Assembly: GCA_016783355.1 (NCBI GenBank)
Contig: JADHWR010000040.1
Span: 1-10,349 of the forward strand
Origin: Candidatus Omnitrophota bacterium
Lineage (GTDB): Bacteria; Omnitrophota; Gorgyraeia; Gygaellales; JAHJCI01
Length of the DNA: 10,349 bases
Direction of reading: 5' to 3'
The translations under genes were made by a program, and so were the position numbers. Numbering within the stretch: the first letter of the stretch is position 1; every line of letters begins with the position of its first letter. The notes beneath the pieces are model-generated. The model was not told the DNA's origin. It did no database searches and saw only the letters and a program-made list of their open reading frames with translations. Positions 1 to 6,591 of the stretch are shown here, piece after piece.

Positions 1-811
1 CATCGCCTGAACGCGGCGGCCCAAACTCCTCAACCATCTTTCTTGAATACATCTTATCTGGCCGCAAGCGAAGATGCCGCTTAACCCAAACATAGTTATC
101 ATGACAACGATAGGTTTTTCTTTTTTCATCCCAAAAGATTATATGGTCAAAATTTATCTTTGTTGCATTACCATATGGAGCCATACCCATCACCTTATAT
201 TCGCCATCATTGCTTTTAAAGCCTAAATATTCGGTCATTGTCGCATAGAACAAACCCAGTGAATCAGGCACAATTATCTCTTTAATCCTTTCTATCTTTT
301 CATTATTACTCTTACCTAAAAAGGTGGCAGTAAATTCTCCACTGCCATCTATAGACATAATTGCTGCATTGTTAAAACCGGAAAAATAATAACAGCTGGC
401 AGCATGAGCGAGATGATGTTCAACAAGTTTTATCTTCTCAGGGGCAAAATCAATATCCAAATTCCTGCAAATCTGCTTAATGATGTTGAGTTTATCCCTG
501 CATATAGTCCTCGTTTTTAATATTGTCTTTACCGCCCGATCAGGGCTATGGATAAACTTGCGCCTTAGGTATGGAAAACGAAATTTATAATGCGCCTCTG
601 GTGACCAGGCAAAGGCAATAAAATCAATGTCGGCGGGAGTTATCTTTGCATAGTCTAAACAAAACCTTATTGCATTTAACGGGAGTTTATCCGGAGCATG
701 CTTTTCCCTGATAAAGCGCTCCTCTTCTGCCGCCGCAACTATCCTGCCATCAATAACTAACGCTGCCGCAGGATCATGGGTCATCGATGGACCAACGCCT
801 AATATCTTCAT
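1..811 (-). CDS. NodU/CmcH-family carbamoyltransferase, N-terminal part (runs off the left edge)
   Basis: I translated this stretch by hand; it is open from an ATG at 811-809 to the window edge (270 codons plus one base). The N-terminus has the family's opening beta-strand and glycine turn, then THDPAAALVIDGRIVAAAEEER (about residues 11-32). HHLAHAAS lies at about 132-139, the conserved histidine-rich metal/nucleotide-binding signature. IMSIDGSGE (151-159) and KVMGMAPYG (206-214) are further hallmarks. The family transfers a carbamoyl group from carbamoyl phosphate, via carbamoyl-AMP, to hydroxyls of sugars or natural products. Full members are roughly 550-600 residues, so under half is present and the C-terminal domain is outside the window. 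The ATG overlaps the TGA of the upstream GT9 gene (ATGA), implying translational coupling. Beside two glycosyltransferases, a role in decorating a surface glycan is the likely inference; the acceptor cannot be read from sequence. Confidence 0.9.
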   Translation of the reverse strand, partial: MKILGVGPSMTHDPAAALVIDGRIVAAAEEERFIREKHAPDKLPLNAIRFCLDYAKITPADIDFIAFAWSPEAHYKFRFPYLRRKFIHSPDRAVKTILKTRTICRDKLNIIKQICRNLDIDFAPEKIKLVEHHLAHAASCYYFSGFNNAAIMSIDGSGEFTATFLGKSNNEKIERIKEIIVPDSLGLFYATMTEYLGFKSNDGEYKVMGMAPYGNATKINFDHIIFWDEKRKTYRCHDNYVWVKRHLRLRPDKMYSRKMVEEFGPPRSGD

Positions 812-1884
812 CTCTTTAAAAGTTTTTCTGCTGCCCCTAATACCTCATCTGCACTAATGCTCTGGAGGCACTCCTCTGCATATTTATATTCGGGTAACTT
901 AAAGTTACGGTAATAGAAGCGTGGGGCAAAATTCCCTTTGACCACAATATGGCGAGGTCCTGGAGGGTATGGTCCATAAATTCGCGCATCGACAAGGCCA
1001 AAAATAGAAATGGTTTTTCTGTCCAGGGCAACACTAAGATGCAGGGGGCCTCCGTCATTAGTAATAATCATTTCGCATTGAGCAAGCAAAGCAATAAATT
1101 GCCGAAGGTCTGTCTTGCCTACTGCATCTATGCAAGGATGGCGCATAAAATCAACTACGGTCCTGCCAATCCTGCTTTCGGATTTATCCGCAAATACAAT
1201 TATCTGGGCGTTAAATCTTTCTACTAAGGCGTCGCAAACCCGCGCAAAACGCTCTGCGGGCCAGTGCTTTAAATAGCGCATCGCACCCCAGCTGGCTCCG
1301 CCACCCGGAACAATACCAACTAAAAAGGCCTGCGGCTTCTTTTCTCGCAAAAAACTCCTTGCCCAATCAACCTCGGCTGTGCTTAAAAAGACTTCAAGAT
1401 TGCGGTATTTTGGCTTTAAATGAACGAGGCGCAAAAGGTCAAGATAATATTCGATAATATGCTTATCTTCATATCCCTTAATATTAATCTTATCAGTTAA
1501 GAATCTGCCGCGATTTTGAAAATTAAACCCAATGCGCCTTTTAACACCCAGTAATTTTAAAAGCAAACTATAACGATGCTCTAAAGATAAATCGAAATAA
1601 AGATTAAACTGGCAGCTTAAAATTTCACGTAAGTATTTGAAAGATATCCTGACTGCCTTTAATTTTGACTGCTGCCACAACCTCTTGAAATCACCGCGCG
1701 TAAAAGGAATAACCTTGTCTATATTCGGATTATTCTCTAAAACAGGGGCAATCCTTTCTCCGCAACAATAACCAATATAGGCATCAGGATAATAATATTT
1801 AAGATTTCTTATTAGTGGCGTGGAGAAAAGAACATCACCGATGCCAAAGGGGTTAATGATTAAGATGCGCTTATTTTGGGGCAT
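808..1884 (-). CDS. GT9-family glycosyltransferase (ADP-heptose:LPS heptosyltransferase-like)
   Basis: The 358-residue protein fits the usual GT9 length of about 330-370. It opens with the N-terminal beta-strand and glycine loop, ILIINPFGIGDVLFSTPLIR (7-26). The C-terminal donor-binding half has PGGGASWGAMRYLKHWPAERF (about 193-213), then the diagnostic NDGGPLHLSVAL (276-287), a GPYPP turn (304-308) and the late cysteine in ECLQSIS (338-344). Family members add heptose from ADP-heptose to the inner core of lipopolysaccharide at the cytoplasmic membrane face; related enzymes use other nucleotide sugars, so donor and acceptor are open. It overlaps the end of the upstream GT2 gene by 25 bp and the downstream carbamoyltransferase start by 4 bp, so all three are probably one unit. 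The ATG at 1884 sits directly before the first beta-strand; the nearest purine-rich stretch (GAAAGG) is about 14 nt upstream, rather far. Confidence 0.93.
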   Translation of the reverse strand: MPQNKRILIINPFGIGDVLFSTPLIRNLKYYYPDAYIGYCCGERIAPVLENNPNIDKVIPFTRGDFKRLWQQSKLKAVRISFKYLREILSCQFNLYFDLSLEHRYSLLLKLLGVKRRIGFNFQNRGRFLTDKINIKGYEDKHIIEYYLDLLRLVHLKPKYRNLEVFLSTAEVDWARSFLREKKPQAFLVGIVPGGGASWGAMRYLKHWPAERFARVCDALVERFNAQIIVFADKSESRIGRTVVDFMRHPCIDAVGKTDLRQFIALLAQCEMIITNDGGPLHLSVALDRKTISIFGLVDARIYGPYPPGPRHIVVKGNFAPRFYYRNFKLPEYKYAEECLQSISADEVLGAAEKLLKR

Positions 1885-2996
1885 TCAAAATTGATAAACC
1901 TTTCTTTTTTGCAAAACTCAATTAACCAGTCCGGATTTGATAAATCCAACCTAAGAATTTGTGCCTTATGCAAAAATTTTAGAAACCTTAAAATATTAAC
2001 GCAAACACCATCAATTGCCACGACTAAATCATAGCGCTTCTTCTTTGTTAATATCTTCCAAATGCATAACTGAGCCGGGAAAAACTGAATATTGGCATTT
2101 TCAATTCCACCAACCGAATCAAAAATAGATTTTCTTTCTTTATCTCTATGATGATCTATAGACAGAGGAACAAAGATTGAGACATAATTAGAAATCCGGG
2201 CTAATCTAATGGTAAAGGAGAAAAGGGATTTAAATTTATTGCTATCGATATGATAATCAGTAATAAATGCAATTCTCAACCATTTTCCCCATTTGGCTTC
2301 AAATTTTTTTCTGTTACTACGGAAAATCTCCTCTTTCTTTTTCGTTACAAGCCTCCTCACCGAACCATGTTCATCATGCCAAACATAGGAGGCCTTGGCC
2401 ATTACATTAATGTAACCTGCTTGTTTTGCGCGCATTGAGTAGTCTGTATCCTCAAAAAAAAGAGGACTAAACTCTTCGCTTAAATACCCGACTTTCTCAA
2501 TCAGCTCTCTTTTTATGAGCATACAAAAGCCAACACAGCTATCTAATTCTACATATTCATTTTTGTAATCAACAATCTGCCTGTTGTAATCGTCAATGCT
2601 TTGATTCCTGGCAGGACGGATTCCCAGGGTATTGCTTGCCGGATTGACGATGCCGATTTGAGGAGTGCTTCTGGCTACTTCAATCATTCTTGAAAGCCAG
2701 CCAGGGGTTACTAAACAATCATTATTCATCAGACAGATATAATCTGCCTGACTTATCTGCATTCCCTGATTCACTGCCCGCACAAAACCCAAGTTCTCTT
2801 TGTTAAAAATCTTCTCAATCTTTACTGTGGCATTGCCATTTAATGTCTTTAAAAAATCAACTGTGCCATCGCAACTTCCGTTATCAATTAAAATAACTCG
2901 GCAGGGCAGGAGAGTATGCTTTAAAATGGACTCGAGTACTCGTTTGGTCAAGTCCAGATGATTCCAGGTCAAGATAATAATATCGCAAAGCACCAT
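1860..2996 (-). CDS. GT2-family (GT-A fold) glycosyltransferase with an additional C-terminal half
   Basis: Residues 3 to about 235 form a typical WcaA/rhamnosyltransferase-type GT2 domain. CDIIILTWNHLDLTKRVLES opens it; VILIDNGSCDGT (34-45) binds the nucleotide; ENLGFVRAVNQGM (67-79) and the metal-binding acidic motif, here NND (91-93) rather than DxD, follow; FFEDTDYSMRAKQAGY (180-195) carries the catalytic-base ED, and a WHDEHGS segment lies at 206-212. Such enzymes transfer a sugar from a nucleotide-sugar to a glycan at the inner membrane. After about residue 239 a second region begins (RIAFITDY...), with later hydrophobic strands such as YDLVVAIDG (322-330), resembling the N-terminal Rossmann half of a GT4 enzyme; the donor-binding half is absent. 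The ATG lies one base after the pyrE stop, with AGAGG about 12 nt upstream. Its end overlaps the GT9 gene by 25 bp. Confidence 0.92.
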   Translation of the reverse strand: MVLCDIIILTWNHLDLTKRVLESILKHTLLPCRVILIDNGSCDGTVDFLKTLNGNATVKIEKIFNKENLGFVRAVNQGMQISQADYICLMNNDCLVTPGWLSRMIEVARSTPQIGIVNPASNTLGIRPARNQSIDDYNRQIVDYKNEYVELDSCVGFCMLIKRELIEKVGYLSEEFSPLFFEDTDYSMRAKQAGYINVMAKASYVWHDEHGSVRRLVTKKKEEIFRSNRKKFEAKWGKWLRIAFITDYHIDSNKFKSLFSFTIRLARISNYVSIFVPLSIDHHRDKERKSIFDSVGGIENANIQFFPAQLCIWKILTKKKRYDLVVAIDGVCVNILRFLKFLHKAQILRLDLSNPDWLIEFCKKERFINFECPKISAS

Positions 2997-2997
2997 C

Positions 2998-3555
2998 TTA
3001 AAGCAAATCCTCTATTTTAAAAACAGAAGCGAGTGGACAATTTGCCTTGCGCAATGCCTCCACTGCGCCCTCTCCTCTGTCTACAAGCACAACAGCTGCC
3101 TCAACCTTCAGGCCTTCCTTATCCAGGGCCATTTTTGCCTCAACTAAATTCCTTCCGGTTGTGGCAACATCGTCAACAAGAAGTATCCGATCTTTCTTCT
3201 TCAGGGGAGGGCCTTCAATCATTCGCCTCATTCCGTGTGCCTTTGCTTTCTTGCGCACAATAAAACCAGAAAGCGGCAGACCTTCTTCCTTTGCCAATAT
3301 TAACAGCGCACCAACAATTGGATCCGCACCTAAAGTCGGCCCGCCAACCGCTGCAATATTCCTTTCTTTTATTAAATCTAAGATTATATTTGCTATTAAA
3401 TAGGCTCCTTTGCTGCTGAGGGTAACAATCCGTGCATCTAAATAATAATTACTCACTTTACCTGAGGATAAGACCACCCTGGTGCGATGCAATGCCTTCA
3501 GGCTCAGAAGCTGTTTCAGTTGCTGTTTAAATTCTTTTATCTTTTTATCCTGCAT
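2998..3555 (-). CDS. pyrE: orotate phosphoribosyltransferase
   Basis: PyrE joins orotate to PRPP, giving OMP in de novo pyrimidine synthesis in the cytoplasm. Numbered from this ATG (185 aa, within the normal 180-215 range), SSGKVSNYYLDAR (about 30-42) is the N-terminal orotate/PRPP segment. FIVRKKAKAHGMRRMIEGP (98-116) is the mobile catalytic loop with its lysines and HG. ILLVDDVATTGRNLVEA (124-140) is the PRPP-binding signature, and VDRGEGA (158-164) supplies the late conserved arginine. I chose ATG 3555: an AAGGG at 3570-3566 lies 10 nt upstream. The in-frame TTG at 3561 would leave only 4 nt. The gene has its own strong promoter and ends one base before the GT2 start, so the glycan genes probably depend on this promoter. 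That pairing with polysaccharide genes is positional; it need not be functional. Confidence 0.95.
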   Translation of the reverse strand: MQDKKIKEFKQQLKQLLSLKALHRTRVVLSSGKVSNYYLDARIVTLSSKGAYLIANIILDLIKERNIAAVGGPTLGADPIVGALLILAKEEGLPLSGFIVRKKAKAHGMRRMIEGPPLKKKDRILLVDDVATTGRNLVEAKMALDKEGLKVEAAVVLVDRGEGAVEALRKANCPLASVFKIEDLL

Positions 3556-3574
3556 TTTCAAAATACCCTTTTTT

Positions 3575-3603
3575 ATTTTACCCTAGGCGAAAGCCAGTGT
3601 CAA
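3575..3603 (-). promoter_or_regulatory. sigma-70-type promoter of pyrE and the glycan genes
   Basis: On the minus strand, TTGACA (3603-3598) is followed after exactly 17 bp by TAAAAT (3580-3575). The -35 is perfect and the -10 has one mismatch to TATAAT. A start seven bases below the -10 would fall at about 3568, giving a very short leader of about 13 nt that begins GGG, inside the putative Shine-Dalgarno. A CCTAGG palindrome lies in the spacer at 3582-3587. Confidence 0.78.
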
Positions 3604-3608
3604 TTCTT

Positions 3609-3637
3609 TTGACAAAAGCGCTTTTCCTTGATATGAT
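3609..3637 (+). promoter_or_regulatory. sigma-70-type promoter of comF-lptF-lptG
   Basis: TTGACA (3609-3614), a 17-bp spacer, then TATGAT (3632-3637) make a near-consensus promoter. Counting -10 as positions -12 to -7, +1 falls on 3644, the G of the comF GTG start. No other start codon in frame and no Shine-Dalgarno lies before the conserved protein, so the mRNA is predicted to be leaderless. The -35 is only 5 bp from the divergent pyrE -35, and the two hexamers form an inverted repeat. Confidence 0.78.
3614..3625. promoter_or_regulatory. 12-bp perfect palindrome in the comF promoter spacer (possible operator)
   Basis: AAAAGCGCTTTT is a perfect 12-bp palindrome that begins on the last base of the -35 box and fills most of the spacer. 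A dimeric repressor binding here would block the comF promoter directly and sit about 11 bp from the pyrE -35. Position and symmetry are seen; regulatory use is inferred, and a chance A/T-flanked GCGC is possible. Confidence 0.35.
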
Positions 3638-3643
3638 TATTTT

Positions 3644-4366
3644 GTGCTCAGGTCAGCTTTAAAAAGCCTTTTCAACATCCTTTATCCAAAAACCTGTGTT
3701 GTCTGTAAAAACGCCTTAAAAGAGGGAAGTTTCGGTGATGTTATCTGTTCTCAGTGTTACTCAAAGATTAAAAAGAATAGACCACCCCTATGCAAAATCT
3801 GTGGAAAACCCCTTCGTGATAGACGCCTGAAAGCCGTCTGTTCCCGTTGCCAAAAAGAACATATCCTTTTCGACCGCGCCCTTTCTGTTTATGCTTATGA
3901 AGGTCCAATAAAGGAACTCATTCATCAATTTAAGTACAAAGGTAAAGGTTATTTGGATAAAATATTAGCGAGATTATTAGAAGATTTTATTAAACAGCAT
4001 AAAGACACCTTTTTGTATTTTGACGTAATTATGCCTCTACCGCTGCATAAAAGCCGAATGCGCGAAAGAGAATTCAATCAGGCGCAGGTTCTCGCCCGCC
4101 ATATAAATTCAGATTTGGGGCTGGCTTTCTCTTGTGAAAATCTTAAGCGAATCCGTCCAACTACCTCGCAAACTGAACTTGGGGGAGACGAACGCAGGAA
4201 GAATATCAGAGATTGCTTTAAGCTCAAGAATGCCGATCAGGTTAAAGGGAAAAATATTCTCTTGGTTGATGATGTCTTAACTACGGGCGCGACCTGCTCG
4301 GAAGCAGCAGGTGTATTGAAGGAGGCAGGCGCAAAAGCCGTATTTGTAATTACCCTCGCAAATTAA
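3644..4366 (+). CDS. comF: ComF-family protein: zinc-ribbon plus phosphoribosyltransferase-like domain
   Basis: The 240-residue protein has the full ComF layout. The N-terminal region carries four CxxC pairs, at C18/C21, C35/C38, C50/C53 and C66/C69, expected to bind zinc. Then come FDRALSVYAYEGPIKELIHQFKY-type sequence (76-98), VIMPLPLHKSRMREREFNQA (128-147), and Q176, L179 and ER183-184 of the conserved QTxLxxxER stretch. The type I PRTase-like signature NILLVDDVLTTGAT is at 204-217. ComF/ComFC acts in the cytoplasm during natural transformation, supporting uptake and handling of incoming single-stranded DNA; many non-competent bacteria also keep a homologue (GntX-type), so competence is not proven. 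The GTG at 3644 is the only usable start: an in-frame TGA lies at 3629-3631 and no start codon occurs before LYPKTC. It heads an operon in which lptF begins directly after its TAA. Confidence 0.92.
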   Translation: MLRSALKSLFNILYPKTCVVCKNALKEGSFGDVICSQCYSKIKKNRPPLCKICGKPLRDRRLKAVCSRCQKEHILFDRALSVYAYEGPIKELIHQFKYKGKGYLDKILARLLEDFIKQHKDTFLYFDVIMPLPLHKSRMREREFNQAQVLARHINSDLGLAFSCENLKRIRPTTSQTELGGDERRKNIRDCFKLKNADQVKGKNILLVDDVLTTGATCSEAAGVLKEAGAKAVFVITLAN

Positions 4367-5464
4367 ATGAAGATTCTGCGTAACTATATCTTAAAAGAAT
4401 TCTTTGCTCCTTTAATTTTGAGCTTTTTTCTATTAACCATTGTTATGCTCCTCGGTAATCTCATCCATCTCACCGACCTTGTCATTCGCAAAGGAATAAA
4501 TATCTTAATTGTGGCAAAGGTCTTCCTTTACCTTATCCCTTCTTTGTTTATATATACCATCCCCATCTCTGTGCTGGTAGCAGTATTATTTGCCTTAGGA
4601 AGGCTTGCCAGCGATAATGAAATTATTGCTATCCGTGCAAGTGGCATAAATGTGATTGGTGCAATTTTCAGTCCCCTTTTAATTATTGGATTAATCTTGA
4701 GTCTAATGCTTGTAATCTCCAACGATAAGGTAGTGCCCTGGGCTCATTTTGCCTGTCGCAAAACCATATTTTCTATCGCAGTAAAAAACCCGTCTGCTCT
4801 TTTAGAACCAGGAGTATTTATTAAATCCTTTGATAAATATATTATTTTTATTTACAATATTAAAGGCAATGAGTTAGAGCAGGTGCGTATCTATGAACCT
4901 CAGGGTGAAGGAAAACGGGCGAGAACCATTGTTGCGAAAAAAGGTGAATTTGTAACACTACCCGATTTAGGAATAGTAAAATTAAAATTAACCGATGGTA
5001 CAACTGATGAGCCCAATCCAAGTGATCCTAAGTCATTTTATAAATTAAATTTTAAGACTTTCTTTTTAAACCTGAATTTAGCAGGAAAGCAAAAACAAGA
5101 TATAGAGAAAAAACCCAAGGATATGACCTTCCGGGAATTAAATCAAAAGATGCGCCAATTAAAAAAGCAGGGAATAGAAGCTAATGTGCTGCTTTCTGAA
5201 TTACACCGAAGGCTAGCTCTGGGATTTTCCGCCTTTGTCTTCATGCTTGTTGGCTTGGGGATTGGCCTTAAGGTTGGCCGCCGGGAAAAATCCATCAATC
5301 TCTCTATTGCTTTCCTTACGGTAGGTATATATTATCTCCTCCTTTTAGGGGCCCAGGCCCTTTCCATTGAAGGTAACCTCCCTCCTCAAATAGCAATGTG
5401 GCTGCCAAATATTATTCTTGGGGCTCTGGGATTATTTCTCATTAAAAGGATATGCGCATATTAG
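4367..5464 (+). CDS. lptF: LptF-like lipopolysaccharide export permease (YjgP/YjgQ family)
   Basis: LptF and LptG are the paired inner-membrane permeases of the LptB2FG ABC transporter, which extracts lipopolysaccharide and feeds it to the Lpt bridge. The 365-residue protein has the family arrangement: MKILRNYILKEFFAPLILSF opening into a first membrane helix (about 13-35), two more near 47-78 and 96-118, a periplasmic beta-jellyroll-like region (about 120-280), and three C-terminal helices (about 285-302, 310-332, 341-360). Signatures are SDNEIIAIRASGI (82-94), the cytoplasmic coupling segment after helix 2, and ELHRRLALGFSAFVFMLVGL (278-297). The ATG follows the comF TAA with no gap, implying coupling. 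F versus G is assigned from order and general similarity and is less certain than the family. LptB is not in the window. Confidence 0.92.
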   Translation: MKILRNYILKEFFAPLILSFFLLTIVMLLGNLIHLTDLVIRKGINILIVAKVFLYLIPSLFIYTIPISVLVAVLFALGRLASDNEIIAIRASGINVIGAIFSPLLIIGLILSLMLVISNDKVVPWAHFACRKTIFSIAVKNPSALLEPGVFIKSFDKYIIFIYNIKGNELEQVRIYEPQGEGKRARTIVAKKGEFVTLPDLGIVKLKLTDGTTDEPNPSDPKSFYKLNFKTFFLNLNLAGKQKQDIEKKPKDMTFRELNQKMRQLKKQGIEANVLLSELHRRLALGFSAFVFMLVGLGIGLKVGRREKSINLSIAFLTVGIYYLLLLGAQALSIEGNLPPQIAMWLPNIILGALGLFLIKRICAY

Positions 5465-6534
5465 AGCGTTATATCTTAAATTCCTTCTTGAGGCTTTTCT
5501 TCGGCTGTATCCTCGCCTTCTTATTCCTCTATATTATCATTGATATCTTTTCTCACCTTGATGAATTCCTCAGACAAAAGGCAACTCTTCAGTTTCTGAT
5601 TAAATATTATATCTGGTCTTTGCCTTTCATCTTTGTTCAGATTACGCCTATTGTCTGCCTCTTGGGGGGTATCTATACACTGGGAACATTAAATTATCAT
5701 AATGAGCTCATTGCTATGCGCACCTCTGGCTTAAGTATCTTTAAGATTGTTAGACCGCAACTTATTGCCATTGCTATCATCTGCCTCTTTGTATTTTTGG
5801 TTAATGATAAAATCATACCGCAATCTCAACTCATAACATCTAATTTAAAAATGCTCATAGAAAAAAAAGAAAAACCCAGGGAGATTACCAACCTTTCTAT
5901 CTATGGCACAAAAAATAGACTCTTTTTCATAAACAAATTTATTCCGAAAGAGAACCGGATAGAAGGAATTACTGTCTTAGAGCAGGATAAAAATCAAGAT
6001 GTGCGCAAAAAGATTGTCGCACGTTACGGGATATGGAGTGATGGATTCTGGCACTTCTTTGAGTCGGTTACCTATTACTTCGATGAAAGTGGGCAGGTGC
6101 AGGCAAATACGCAATACTTTACTGAAGAAATTATGGATATAAAAGAGGGGCCTCAGGACCTCTTAAGCCAAAGGCAAAGTCCGGAATTTATGAGTATCGC
6201 TCAATTAAATGACTATATTAGAAAACTTTCCTTTAGCGCAGCAACAAATGTGGTGGAAAATTTAAAGGTAGACCTTTTTCAAAGATTTTGTTTTCCGTTC
6301 ACCAGTCTGATTATCTTTATTGTTGGCATTCCCTTTTCTTTTATTATCCGCCGAAGGGCTGCCTTCATATCAACAATCGGCATTGGCATTACGGTCGGCT
6401 TCTTTTATTATGTAGTCAATGCCGTAATGATTGCCTTTGGGAAAAGCGGGCTCTTGCCTGCGTTTTTATCTGCTTCTCTGAGCCATATTCTCTTCCTCGG
6501 TGCTGGGCTCTATCTAATTCATCGACTGCGCTAA
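5452..6534 (+). CDS. lptG: LptG-like lipopolysaccharide export permease (YjgP/YjgQ family)
   Basis: This 360-residue paralogue of the preceding protein is its expected partner in LptB2FG. MRILERYILNSFLRLFFGCI starts the first membrane helix (about 12-32, ending DIFSHLDEFLRQK, very like LptG). Helices follow near 53-77 and 100-117, then a periplasmic domain (about 120-275) and three C-terminal helices (about 280-298, 304-326, 334-356). NELIAMRTSGLS (84-95) is the counterpart of the coupling motif in the first permease. The ATG overlaps the end of lptF by 13 bp; AAAGGA lies just one base before the ATG, too close for a classical ribosome site, so coupled translation is likely. The gene ends at 6534 and faces alr across a 57-bp gap where I see no strong hairpin-plus-T terminator. 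Confidence 0.92.
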   Translation: MRILERYILNSFLRLFFGCILAFLFLYIIIDIFSHLDEFLRQKATLQFLIKYYIWSLPFIFVQITPIVCLLGGIYTLGTLNYHNELIAMRTSGLSIFKIVRPQLIAIAIICLFVFLVNDKIIPQSQLITSNLKMLIEKKEKPREITNLSIYGTKNRLFFINKFIPKENRIEGITVLEQDKNQDVRKKIVARYGIWSDGFWHFFESVTYYFDESGQVQANTQYFTEEIMDIKEGPQDLLSQRQSPEFMSIAQLNDYIRKLSFSAATNVVENLKVDLFQRFCFPFTSLIIFIVGIPFSFIIRRRAAFISTIGIGITVGFFYYVVNAVMIAFGKSGLLPAFLSASLSHILFLGAGLYLIHRLR

Positions 6535-6591
6535 ACTACAGACCCGTAAATGCAAATCACCAAATCATGCTTCTTAATCATCGGAGACTCC

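Noticed and set aside
949..1227. A 92-codon plus-strand reading frame opposite the GT9 gene
   Set aside because: It lies wholly antisense to conserved GT9 coding sequence with no sign of its own signals.
3047..3403. A 118-codon plus-strand reading frame opposite pyrE
   Set aside because: It is antisense to a clearly conserved gene and has no recognisable domain.
3556..3561. TTG at 3561 as the pyrE start
   Set aside because: The AAGGG motif would be only 4 nt away; ATG 3555, two codons in, has 10-nt spacing and keeps the whole conserved protein.
6535..6591. Bidirectional terminator between the convergent lptG and alr genes
   Set aside because: The gap contains only a tiny GGAG-A-CTCC inverted repeat next to the alr stop and no T-run, too weak to call.
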